55,670 nucleotides of DNA from a virus: positions 1 through 55,670 of the IMG/VR virus record IMGVR_UViG_3300001782_000010. One strand, written 5' to 3'. The translations under genes and the position numbers were made by a program. Below the pieces are notes generated by a model that was not told the origin of the DNA, did not search any database, and worked only from the letters and a program-made list of their open reading frames with translations. Shown here piece after piece: positions 23,988 through 31,994 of this stretch (the first letter of the stretch is position 1; each line of letters starts with the position of its first letter).

Positions 23988-26797
23988 GGAAAGATGAACA
24001 AGAAGATACTCTCCTAGCTATTTTACATAAAGACGAACTTTTACAGATTATTACTAATGCTAGAAAAAATATAAGTCTAAATTTAGATCCTGAAACAACT
24101 CTAGAAAGTGATAGTGAAGACATTGGTAATTGGACAGGTTCTGGTGATTCTCCTTATCTGCAATACGATGATAATAATTATATTTATTCTGATGCTAAGA
24201 AAGATACTACAAATAATGTTACATTTGAAAATCTTCCAGGAAATGCAGAATCTATTAATACAGTAGTTCTAAAAATAGAAACATATCTTGTTGGTAACGC
24301 TAAAAGTGGTCTAGTATATTACTGGGATAATGATGGAAGTACTGAAAGAAGTGCTGACTTAAACTTTCCTCGAGATACATGGGGAGAACAATCAATTGAT
24401 ATTACTTTAGATATAGGTACTGTTTCTGATGTTAATGCTTTATATGTGAGATTAGAATCACCTAATTTAACGAATGAATCTAGAATAGATTATGTCAAAG
24501 TACTTGTAAATTATAATGAAACTGCAGCAGTTACTACATCTTTTGAAGATATTCCTGCAACTATTAAAATTGAAATATTAGATTATAAAAACATCTTATC
24601 AAGAATCAGAACAGAAACAAAAGATTATAAAAATATAATTTCTAGATTAAGAGTTCAATTAAAAGAATTTAAAAATATTCTGTTTTCAATTAATGTTCAA
24701 ACTGAAGAGTTTAAAAATTACTTATTAAAACTTAGAGTTCATACTTTAGAATATAAAAATATTCTAACAAGTATTAAAATATATACAATTCAATACAAAG
24801 ATATTTTTTCTAGAATAAGACTGATTTCAATCAAATATAAGAGTATACAAGTTAGACTTAGAATAGGTTTTACAACTTATAAAAATATACCGATAATAAT
24901 TAAATTAGAAACTTCAAATTATAAAAATATAACAATAAGGATTAAAACTAGAGTTGAACAATTTAAAGATCTCATAATTAGAATTAGAACTTGTGTTAAA
25001 CTATATAAGAATCTTTTATTAAGAATACGAATACAGAATTTAATTTATAAAGATATAATTTTTCAAATTAAAATACAATATAAAATCTATAAAGATATTC
25101 TTGGAACTTTAAAACTTGAAGATTTACTTTATAAAGATATTTTAACAAGATTAAGAATTGTAACCACTTCTTATATATATATTTTAAATAGAATTAAAAT
25201 CCAGACTTTGGAATATTCTAATATATTAATTCAAATTAGAACACAGTATGAAAATTACAAAAATATTCTATCTAGAATTAGAACTATAACTTTAGAATAT
25301 TCAGATTATATAATACGAATTGAAATTCATTATTTAATATTTAAAGACATTACTTCAAAAATAAAATTAGCTGGAACAGGGTTCAAAGATATTGTACTAA
25401 GAATTAAATTTGTGGAAGAATATTTTAGAGATTTACCTTCTCTAATAAGAATAAAAATAATAGAATATAAAAATATCATATTTAAAATATATATACATTT
25501 AACTTTATATAAAGATATTTTAAATCAGATAAAACTAGAGACTTTAGTATATTTAAATAAAATAGTAAGAATAAGAACTCATATTGAAACATACAAAGAT
25601 ATTTTAATCATAATAGAAACTGCTTATAAAAATTATTCTGATATTATCTCTAGAGTAAGATTTGCACAGACAGAATTTAAAGATATTAATATTATGATTA
25701 AATTCTTTTCAGGAAATTACAAGGACGTTCTTGTAAAGATTAGAACTAAGATAATAGTTTATAAAAACTATATATTTAGAATTAAAATTCATAACTTAAA
25801 ATATTCTGACTATTTAATGAGAATTAGAAGTCAATATAAATTTTATGCTGATAAACTTATAAAAATAAAGAACCAATCTCAAGGAATTAAAGATATTCCA
25901 ATTAGAGTTCGTACAATGGTTTCAGGATATTATAAATACTATCATATTATAGTTAAATTCTTACAGAATTATTATAGAGATAGACATTCAATAATTAAAC
26001 TTGCCTATATTTCTTATAAAAACATTCTTTCAAAAATAAAAGTTTCTGTTAAGACAACTTCAGATTATTTGATTAGAATTCGTTCAATTAGTCTATTTGA
26101 TATTTTGGATCAACACTGGGACAGTCTTACAGACTGGATTAAAAGTGGAGATGGAACATCTGAGATATACCCTCCTTCACAATTACATCAGAAACCAGAA
26201 TCATACTCATATGTTAAAAGATCTTATGATATTTCAGAAGGATTTACAACTAAAATTTACACAGTATATTTCTCAGTAAAAGCAGAATCATGGGGTGATT
26301 ATATATCTCATGATTTCTTTGATGGTATTCATTGGATCAGTTTTAGAATAAAATCTGATAGAATAGAATTAAGAAATGAATTTGGAACATATTCTTATTA
26401 TACTTTAAGTACTGATACTAACTTTCATACTTGGGAATTACAAGTTAACAGTTTAGAACCTTTTGTTAAAGTCTATAGAGATAATATATTCATTACTAAA
26501 TTTACTTCATTATATGATTATACACAACTTGAAGGAAGAGTAGAAGTTTACTTATATAGATTTACTGATGGAGAAATGTACGAGGATTATCTGAGAATAA
26601 AATCTGGGATAATTCAGTTCTTTAAAGATGTACAAGTAAGAACTGGTTTTAGAGATTACTGGTTGTATTCTTATGCAACTGTTAGAATTAGAACTACAGA
26701 TTTTAGAAGACCAGTTGTAATATCTAAACTAGAACTCTTAAGAAGATATATTAAATTAATACCTATGAAGAAAAATATATCTATTGAAATGTATTGA
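23963..26797 (+). CDS. Long tail fibre with 37 tandem 14-residue repeats
   Basis: About 944 residues from TTG at 23963, eight bases after GGGAGGTG; earlier in-frame codons at 23924 and 23954 lack such a site. Residues 1-190 include a jelly-roll-like domain (VVLKIETYLVG, GLVYYWDND, DVNALYVRLESPN). Residues 194-712 are 37 consecutive units of the type YKNILSRIRTETKD with exactly one inserted residue. Then comes a sandwich domain (about 713-885) paralogous to that at 6376-6900, and a basic tail with two weaker units. Aromatic residue at position 1, Lys/Asp or Asn at 2-3 and alternating hydrophobics at 4, 8, 10 suggest a repetitive beta structure. Its place in the late region and the shared domains point to a fibre or adhesin. 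Confidence 0.7.
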   Translation: MDKRTIELRKDEQEDTLLAILHKDELLQIITNARKNISLNLDPETTLESDSEDIGNWTGSGDSPYLQYDDNNYIYSDAKKDTTNNVTFENLPGNAESINTVVLKIETYLVGNAKSGLVYYWDNDGSTERSADLNFPRDTWGEQSIDITLDIGTVSDVNALYVRLESPNLTNESRIDYVKVLVNYNETAAVTTSFEDIPATIKIEILDYKNILSRIRTETKDYKNIISRLRVQLKEFKNILFSINVQTEEFKNYLLKLRVHTLEYKNILTSIKIYTIQYKDIFSRIRLISIKYKSIQVRLRIGFTTYKNIPIIIKLETSNYKNITIRIKTRVEQFKDLIIRIRTCVKLYKNLLLRIRIQNLIYKDIIFQIKIQYKIYKDILGTLKLEDLLYKDILTRLRIVTTSYIYILNRIKIQTLEYSNILIQIRTQYENYKNILSRIRTITLEYSDYIIRIEIHYLIFKDITSKIKLAGTGFKDIVLRIKFVEEYFRDLPSLIRIKIIEYKNIIFKIYIHLTLYKDILNQIKLETLVYLNKIVRIRTHIETYKDILIIIETAYKNYSDIISRVRFAQTEFKDINIMIKFFSGNYKDVLVKIRTKIIVYKNYIFRIKIHNLKYSDYLMRIRSQYKFYADKLIKIKNQSQGIKDIPIRVRTMVSGYYKYYHIIVKFLQNYYRDRHSIIKLAYISYKNILSKIKVSVKTTSDYLIRIRSISLFDILDQHWDSLTDWIKSGDGTSEIYPPSQLHQKPESYSYVKRSYDISEGFTTKIYTVYFSVKAESWGDYISHDFFDGIHWISFRIKSDRIELRNEFGTYSYYTLSTDTNFHTWELQVNSLEPFVKVYRDNIFITKFTSLYDYTQLEGRVEVYLYRFTDGEMYEDYLRIKSGIIQFFKDVQVRTGFRDYWLYSYATVRIRTTDFRRPVVISKLELLRRYIKLIPMKKNISIEMY
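24542..26098 (+). repeat. 37-unit array of 42-base coding repeats (14 residues each)
   Basis: The 1557-base segment encodes 519 residues, that is 37 units of 14 plus a single extra residue near the end (between the unit IKDIPIRVRTMVSG and the next). The units keep an aromatic first residue, [KS][ND] at 2-3, a branched hydrophobic at 4, and [KR][IL][KR] around positions 7-9. DNA copies are strongly diverged, so selection acts on the protein pattern, not on recent DNA duplication. Confidence 0.9.
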
Positions 26798-26865
26798 AAT
26801 GTTCAAAATGAAATTAGTAATGTATATTAATATCATATAACATTTATAAAGAGGAGGAACAGATC

Positions 26866-27162
26866 ATGGGACTGGCTGTTTTTGAACTAGGTTCTGAAGT
26901 AAGATTTAGAGCTACAATTACCGATTATGATGCTAAAACATTATTTAATCCAGATGATCAAACAGTTAAATTAATATCAGGTTCTTCTACAGTAACATAC
27001 GGAAGTCCTGTCTCAGAAAGTACTGGTATATTTTATTTTTCTTATCAGACTTCTATAAATGATCCTGAAGGTTATTGGTATATTGAATGGAGTATTACTA
27101 AAGATTATATCACTACTGTATCTAGAAAGAAATTTCTTGTACAAAATAGTGGTGGAGATTAA
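26866..27162 (+). CDS. Small Ig-like beta-sandwich protein
   Basis: 98 residues after a GAGGAGG site. Strands can be followed: FELGSEVRFRATITD, QTVKLISGSSTVTYG, GIFYFSYQTS, GYWYIEWSITK, ISRKKFLVQ-like end. The plan resembles the BppU-like protein at 7124 and small Ig-like decoration proteins. It follows the long fibre and immediately precedes the intein gene. It may be a tail accessory or capsid decoration. Confidence 0.5.
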   Translation: MGLAVFELGSEVRFRATITDYDAKTLFNPDDQTVKLISGSSTVTYGSPVSESTGIFYFSYQTSINDPEGYWYIEWSITKDYITTVSRKKFLVQNSGGD

Positions 27163-30100
27163 ATGAAAATATATCTTTATATGATAAATACTTCACTACT
27201 TTCTAAAAGATATCAAGCTGAATTAGACTGGTTCTCTGCATATCCTTCAAAAGAATGTTCTAGAAAATTTGTATTACAAAAACATAAAATAGGAAAAAGT
27301 ATTTCAGATGAAGATCCGATAATTATTAAAAGAAATAATAAAATAGAAGTAATACCCATTAGACAATTATTGCCTTACAAGTTAAGAACAAGATCTGATA
27401 TTTACGAATATAAAATAGAAGGAATAAAGACTTGGACTAGAGGTGGATGGAAAGATATTAAATGGTTAATGAGACATAAACATAATGGTTTATTTAGAGT
27501 ACAATGCCCTTCTGGTTTAATTAATATTACAGAAGATCATTGTTTATTTAATGATACCAAACCAATTAAAATATCTGAATTTAAAGAAAATCAAAATATA
27601 GAACTTTGTAATTTACCAGTTATAAATGGTAATATTCATGTAGATCAGGAAATTGCATGGTTATTTGGATATTATTTAGCTGAAGGATCTAAACATGGAA
27701 AATATGCTGTAATATCACAAAATAATAAAAATGTTCTAGAAAAGATTGGAAAGATAATTTCTAAATATGGAGGAAAATATTTTATTTCAGGAAATAATGT
27801 GGAATTTTCTGGATTTAATATATGGAATGAATTTTATATTCCTAGCCCTCATAAACGAAGACAATCTAATGATAAAATAGTACCTTCATTTGTATTTCAA
27901 TGGGATAACAATTCAAAACAAGAATTCTTAAGAGGTTATCTAGAAGGAGATGGAGATGGTAATCTGAATTTTTCTACTTCTTCATTAGCTTTAGCTCAAG
28001 GTATAATTTTATTAATTTATTCTTTATATCCAAATAAAGATTTTACAATTATATGGGATAATTTAATTAGAATTAAAACAATAGATCCAATACATAACAG
28101 AACAGAATATCCTAGAGGAAGAATAAAAAATATTAAGAGAAGTTTAGCTTCAGATGCTGATGGTAAGAAAAATCCTAATTATAAATATGGAAAATATAGA
28201 TTCAAGAAATATAAAGAGAATAAATATATTTATTCTAACAAAAGATGGGTATATGATATAGAAACGGAAGATCATTCGTTTATGGCTGGAGTAGGAAGAA
28301 TATTAGCTCATAATTCACAACATGGAGATCTTAGACTTGAAAAATGTGATTTCCTAGAGGGATCATCTATAGTTGGATTTTCTGAAGATAAACAATTTAA
28401 TGCTGACACTCTTCTTAGCAATAGAGGAAGAGGATTTAGAGCTGAAACAAAATGTATTCAAGAATATTGTAATGAATGGAAATATAATATTGAAGAAAGA
28501 AATGGAGAATTTTATGCTGTTCCAATAAATATTGAAGAATTAAATTTTAAAGATATAGAGGAATTAGCAAGGCAGCCAAAGATATGGTTAAAAGTAAAAG
28601 GAGAAATAAAACCAGGAGAAGTAGGAGGAGGAGTAGAAGCACCAGGATACATGGAAATAATAGATTCTGGAACATATTGGGAAGGAGCAATTAAACCTTG
28701 GTTTAAAGAATTCTTTCTTAATGGGAAGACTTTGAAGAATTATGTTAGAATTATTATTAGAGCTATTAAAGTAAGAAAGATAGATCCTAAAACTAAGAAA
28801 CCAACTGGTAGATATGAAAGAATGTGGAGAATAATGGCACCAATAGATCAGACTCCATACGCTATTAAAAGAGGTAGAAAGAAAGGATGGGTCCCTCCAA
28901 AAGGAACTATTCCAATACCTCCTAATTGGAGGAAAGAAAATAAAGATAAATATGAAGAATGGTTACAATGGATTAAAGAGAAATGGTCAGAAAGACAGTC
29001 TTTATCTAAAGATGTACCTTTTACTTTAGCTTTACATAGATATAGAGGTCCAATTCATGTAAGAGGAAATTGGATAATAGATTTTTATTTATTATTTGAT
29101 GATAAAAGAACTGGATCTGTTAAAACATTTAAAATAGAAGGAGATCCAACTAGGAACAAATCTATATTGGCTTGGAAATGGAAAAAGACTTCTAGAAAAT
29201 TTCTAGATTATGAAGGAGAAACAAGACCAGGAAGTACTTTTAATCCTACAAAAGAAGTTAAAGGGGAATACATTATTATAGATAAAGGAAAAGTAAATAT
29301 TGAATTAAAGAAAGAAGAAACTGGAAATATCATTGATCTACAATTTAAAGGTAAGGAATTAAAAGGTAAATGGAAATTAAGTCAAGAAGAACCTGGATCA
29401 GAATCTTATGCTTTTGAAAAATTACATGTTGAAAAGTTAGTTCCATACAAATTTGTTTTACATAAACATGTTTTAGATTCTAAAGTACATTTCGATCTAA
29501 GATGGAAAACATCTGAAATTACAAAAGAAGAATTAAATTTATATTATAATCCTTTAGAAACAAAAGATAAAATTAAAGCATTTTATAAAAGTATAAAAGA
29601 ATCTAAAGATAAAGTTGATTACTGGATGATTGATAAAGGTACTAATATTAAAAGAAAGGTAGGTAATAAAGAAACTACAATTGACGTACTTGATTCAGGT
29701 ACATTAGAAGTTATAGAACATAATCCACAATTTTTATCTTTTAATATACTTGGAAAGAAATTGAAAGATCTTTGGGTAGCTAAGAAAAGTAACGGATTGT
29801 GGTACTTCTGGAAAACAAGTAAACCTAAAGAACCAAGAGAATTAGCTGGTGCAGGAGATCCTAAAACAGGAGATTATTATAAACCTTTTATTATAGAAGA
29901 AAAGAAAGGATGGGATCATTTTAATATAAAAATATATGATATAAGAGATTTTACTAGATGTGAAGGAGAAGAAAAAGTTAAACTTTATTTTAAAGATATT
30001 AATATTCCAAGTGGAGTAAATATTGGTGTTTGTTTATATCCTGTAATTGGAAAAGTACATCATGTAAGAGTAGCATTTGTTCAATTTAATAATAAAACAT

Positions 30101-30261
30101 GGAATTATGAAAAAGCTAAAAGTTGGATTAAAAGTAAAAAATTACATTTATTTGAAAGAGAACAGATTAGAAAAAGAATTGAAGAAGATATAGAAGAAGA
30201 GAAATATATATTAAGTAATAAATCTAGAACTAAAGAAGAGGGAGAATGTTGTCAGGAATAG
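27163..30261 (+). CDS. Intein-containing protein with three LigD-type 3'-phosphoesterase-like domains
   Basis: A 1032-residue precursor; removal of residues 46-384 (intein) leaves 693. Domain 1 reads FVLQKHKIGK + SQHGDLRLEK across the splice junction, matching the phosphoesterase motif QKHxxxxxHYDLRLE of LigD (His41, then H387, D389, R391). Domain 2 (about 620-755) keeps the later part (FLDYEGETRPG, FKGKELKGKWKLSQEE) but its His/Asp/Arg core is degraded (HVRGNWIIDFYLLF). Domain 3 has FVLHKHVLDSKVHFDLRW (H769, H776, D778, R780). The His-to-His spacing of +7 is the same in the spliced domain 1 and in domain 3, one more than usual in LigD, which supports the splice boundaries. The C-terminus (GKVHHVRVAFVQFNNKTW) vaguely recalls XkdF-like phage proteins. 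It lies just upstream of the head protease, a strange place for a DNA repair enzyme. Confidence 0.72.
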   Translation: MKIYLYMINTSLLSKRYQAELDWFSAYPSKECSRKFVLQKHKIGKSISDEDPIIIKRNNKIEVIPIRQLLPYKLRTRSDIYEYKIEGIKTWTRGGWKDIKWLMRHKHNGLFRVQCPSGLINITEDHCLFNDTKPIKISEFKENQNIELCNLPVINGNIHVDQEIAWLFGYYLAEGSKHGKYAVISQNNKNVLEKIGKIISKYGGKYFISGNNVEFSGFNIWNEFYIPSPHKRRQSNDKIVPSFVFQWDNNSKQEFLRGYLEGDGDGNLNFSTSSLALAQGIILLIYSLYPNKDFTIIWDNLIRIKTIDPIHNRTEYPRGRIKNIKRSLASDADGKKNPNYKYGKYRFKKYKENKYIYSNKRWVYDIETEDHSFMAGVGRILAHNSQHGDLRLEKCDFLEGSSIVGFSEDKQFNADTLLSNRGRGFRAETKCIQEYCNEWKYNIEERNGEFYAVPINIEELNFKDIEELARQPKIWLKVKGEIKPGEVGGGVEAPGYMEIIDSGTYWEGAIKPWFKEFFLNGKTLKNYVRIIIRAIKVRKIDPKTKKPTGRYERMWRIMAPIDQTPYAIKRGRKKGWVPPKGTIPIPPNWRKENKDKYEEWLQWIKEKWSERQSLSKDVPFTLALHRYRGPIHVRGNWIIDFYLLFDDKRTGSVKTFKIEGDPTRNKSILAWKWKKTSRKFLDYEGETRPGSTFNPTKEVKGEYIIIDKGKVNIELKKEETGNIIDLQFKGKELKGKWKLSQEEPGSESYAFEKLHVEKLVPYKFVLHKHVLDSKVHFDLRWKTSEITKEELNLYYNPLETKDKIKAFYKSIKESKDKVDYWMIDKGTNIKRKVGNKETTIDVLDSGTLEVIEHNPQFLSFNILGKKLKDLWVAKKSNGLWYFWKTSKPKEPRELAGAGDPKTGDYYKPFIIEEKKGWDHFNIKIYDIRDFTRCEGEEKVKLYFKDINIPSGVNIGVCLYPVIGKVHHVRVAFVQFNNKTWNYEKAKSWIKSKKLHLFEREQIRKRIEEDIEEEKYILSNKSRTKEEGECCQE
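27298..28314 (+). mobile_element. Intein with LAGLIDADG homing endonuclease (339 residues)
   Basis: The intein runs from Ser46 (SISDEDPIIIKRNNKIEVIP, block A) to Asn384; ITEDHCLF is block B with its His, and YDIETEDHSFMAGVGRILAHN followed by Ser is blocks F/G. The inserted endonuclease has both LAGLIDADG helices, LFGYYLAEG (167-175) and LRGYLEGDG (256-264), each keeping an acidic residue, so it looks active. The first extein residue after it is Ser385, as required for splicing. It interrupts the phosphoesterase motif between its two catalytic histidines. Confidence 0.85.
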
Positions 30262-31673
30262 AATATAATGAAAAAGAATTGGAAGAAGATAAGTCTGGAA
30301 TAGTAGAAGAACTTCTTCTGGAATTAGAGGAAACTAAAGAACAGCTTAAAAATTTAAATAATTATGGTAAGCATAAACATATTTTATCTTTAAGTTCTTG
30401 GATTGCTACTACTTCAGAAAAACCTGTTAAAATAACTGGAATTGCACTTGCAGAAGGAACATGGAATGGAGTTCTATATTCTCTGGAAGAAATAGAAAAA
30501 TCAGCTGAGAAATTAATTGGTATTCCATTAAAAGTAGAACATGGACAGGGAAGCGAATATAAAAATAAAGAAGTAGGGAAAGTTACTAAAGCAAAGTTCG
30601 ATGAATTGACTAAAGCATTACTGTTTGAAGCAGAAGTCACTGATCCTAGAGCTATCAAAGATGTTCTAAAGAAACGATTTAAAGCTGTGTCTATGGCAAC
30701 TTCAATGGAATATGTACCTGAAAAAGGACAAGTAATGGGTAAAGACTTTGAATTTCTAGAAATATCTCTTGTAGAGAATCCTGCTTGTGAATCCTGCTAC
30801 ATTCTCCATTTTGAACAATCTTTAAGTATGATTAAAGATAAAAATATAAATATAAAGGAGGAAGAGGTGAATAAAATGACTAAAGATAAATTTTACCTGG
30901 CTTCAGAAGAACTGACTGTTGATATGCCTAAAGATATAAATATTCCAGTAGAGACTTTGAACAAGTTTGGTGAAAAGATAGGATTTCAATTTCTAAAAGC
31001 TGAAAGTGCTACTAATGATGAAGGAGAAGCAGTAATGAGATATACTTTCCAATACAAGAATTATCCATACACAAATCTTGGATCTCCTGTTGCTGAAGAA
31101 GAAGAAAAGAAAGAAACATTTAAAAAAGAAGATATTGTTAAACTTATTGATGAAAAACTAGAAAATTTCAAAGAGTCTTTATTGCCTAAACCAGAAGAGA
31201 AAGCTGGAGAAGAGAAACCTGAAGAAGAAGCTAAAGAAGAAACAGAAGAGATTGAAGGACTTGCTGAACATATTAGTGCATACACTGATTATATAAAGAA
31301 ATGCATGGCTGATGGAAAAAAATCAATGAAGGAATGTGCTAATGAATGGAAAGGTGGAGAGAAAGAAGAGAAGTCTAAAGAGACTGAAAAAGAACCTAAA
31401 GAAGTAAAGAAAGAAGAGACAGCTGAGAAATATGAATACAAATGTCCAGAAGGAGAAGTATGGGATGCAGAGAAAGAGAAATGTGTTCCAAAAGAAGAGA
31501 AAAGTACAGAAGAAGTTAATGAGGAAGAAAGGAAGCCCACAGAGACAGAAGCTAATGAAGAGGAAGTAAATTCTAAAGAAGAAAAATTAAGTAAACTTTC
31601 AGGTGCTGAAGCTGCACTAGGCATAATAGAATATGTTCAAAGAATGTCAGGAAGAAAGAAAGATGGCAAATAG
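30246..31673 (+). CDS. Head maturation protease fused to scaffold-like domain
   Basis: 475 residues. Residues 44-185 show the HK97/XkdF-type prohead protease fold: GIALAEGTWNGVLYSLEEIE, PLKVEH (His99), VGKVTKA, and KAVSMATSMEY (Ser149), ending with the family phrase ISLVENPAC. His99 and Ser149 are the likely catalytic pair. From about residue 205 the sequence becomes very Glu/Lys rich with coiled-coil character, as expected of a scaffold or delta domain that is cut away during maturation. A short CPEGEVWDAEKEKCVP segment sits within it. The gene directly precedes the capsid gene region. The ATG at 30246 is close behind GAGGGAG; TTG at 30249 is an alternative. Confidence 0.78.
   Translation: MLSGIEYNEKELEEDKSGIVEELLLELEETKEQLKNLNNYGKHKHILSLSSWIATTSEKPVKITGIALAEGTWNGVLYSLEEIEKSAEKLIGIPLKVEHGQGSEYKNKEVGKVTKAKFDELTKALLFEAEVTDPRAIKDVLKKRFKAVSMATSMEYVPEKGQVMGKDFEFLEISLVENPACESCYILHFEQSLSMIKDKNINIKEEEVNKMTKDKFYLASEELTVDMPKDINIPVETLNKFGEKIGFQFLKAESATNDEGEAVMRYTFQYKNYPYTNLGSPVAEEEEKKETFKKEDIVKLIDEKLENFKESLLPKPEEKAGEEKPEEEAKEETEEIEGLAEHISAYTDYIKKCMADGKKSMKECANEWKGGEKEEKSKETEKEPKEVKKEETAEKYEYKCPEGEVWDAEKEKCVPKEEKSTEEVNEEERKPTETEANEEEVNSKEEKLSKLSGAEAALGIIEYVQRMSGRKKDGK
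30867..31673 (+). CDS. Nested in-frame scaffold protein (internal start in protease gene)
   Basis: A strong ribosome binding region (GGAGG at 30857-30861 and GAGGTG at 30864-30869) lies inside the protease gene and is followed in the same frame by GTG at 30867 and ATG at 30876. Translation from either gives about 265-268 residues: the whole acidic scaffold part without the protease. This mirrors the known arrangement of lambda C and Nu3, where an internal start produces the scaffold in excess. The placement at exactly the domain border, after ISLVENPAC, makes chance less likely. No expression evidence is available from sequence alone. Confidence 0.55.
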   Translation: MNKMTKDKFYLASEELTVDMPKDINIPVETLNKFGEKIGFQFLKAESATNDEGEAVMRYTFQYKNYPYTNLGSPVAEEEEKKETFKKEDIVKLIDEKLENFKESLLPKPEEKAGEEKPEEEAKEETEEIEGLAEHISAYTDYIKKCMADGKKSMKECANEWKGGEKEEKSKETEKEPKEVKKEETAEKYEYKCPEGEVWDAEKEKCVPKEEKSTEEVNEEERKPTETEANEEEVNSKEEKLSKLSGAEAALGIIEYVQRMSGRKKDGK

Positions 31674-31905
31674 AGGAACTGAAACTTTAAAAGAGAAAGA
31701 GATACATAGACTTTCCAAAGAAGTACATAAGCTTAAGAAAGAAGTTGAGAAGAAAGATAGAGAAATAGAAAAACTAAATAAGATAATAAAAGAAATTCCA
31801 ATAATGTATACACATAGAATAATTAAACCAATGTCAGAAGAAGATGAATCGAAAGACAAGACAGAAGAAGCAGCTAAAGCAGTTATTAAAATAAGTGGGT
31901 CTTAG
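31663..31905 (+). CDS. Small coiled-coil protein before the capsid gene
   Basis: About 80 residues from ATG at 31663, behind GGAAGAAAG and overlapping the end of the protease gene; ATG at 31633 would add ten residues. The segment LSKEVHKLKKEVEKKDREIE continues into a long amphipathic helix with heptad hydrophobics. Position between the protease and capsid genes suggests a head decoration or assembly factor. The stop lies inside the terminator stem. Confidence 0.45.
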   Translation: MANRGTETLKEKEIHRLSKEVHKLKKEVEKKDREIEKLNKIIKEIPIMYTHRIIKPMSEEDESKDKTEEAAKAVIKISGS

Positions 31906-31920
31906 ACCCATTCTTTTTTT
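31896..31920 (+). terminator. Intrinsic-type terminator upstream of the capsid gene
   Basis: TGGGTC (31896-31901) pairs with GACCCA (31905-31910) around a three-base loop, followed at once by a run of T (31911-31920, one C). The stem overlaps the preceding stop codon. This separates the protease/scaffold transcript from the capsid unit. Confidence 0.75.
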
Positions 31921-31942
31921 ATAGTTGTATGTTATCCAATAT

Positions 31943-31966
31943 ATTTAAATATATATAAATTTATAA
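31943..31966 (+). promoter_or_regulatory. TATA-like promoter of the capsid gene
   Basis: A 24-base A/T-only stretch centred on TATATATAAAT lies about 30-50 bases before the capsid ATG and right after a terminator. Spacing allows a transcript start around 31975, shortly before the GAGGGAGG ribosome site. It is the expected form of an archaeal TATA box, though AT-rich DNA makes such matches easy. Confidence 0.5.
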
Positions 31967-31994
31967 GATAAATAAGAGGGAGGTGGATTAGATA

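Noticed and set aside
24542-26098. CRISPR array, because of regular 42-base periodicity
   Set aside because: There is no alternation of identical repeats and unique spacers; the period is coding (14 residues), and DNA copies are strongly diverged.
30362-31859. Minus-strand frames of 70-111 codons opposite the protease/scaffold gene
   Set aside because: They are Ser/Phe-rich complements of the Glu/Lys-rich scaffold coding sequence and lack starts with ribosome sites.
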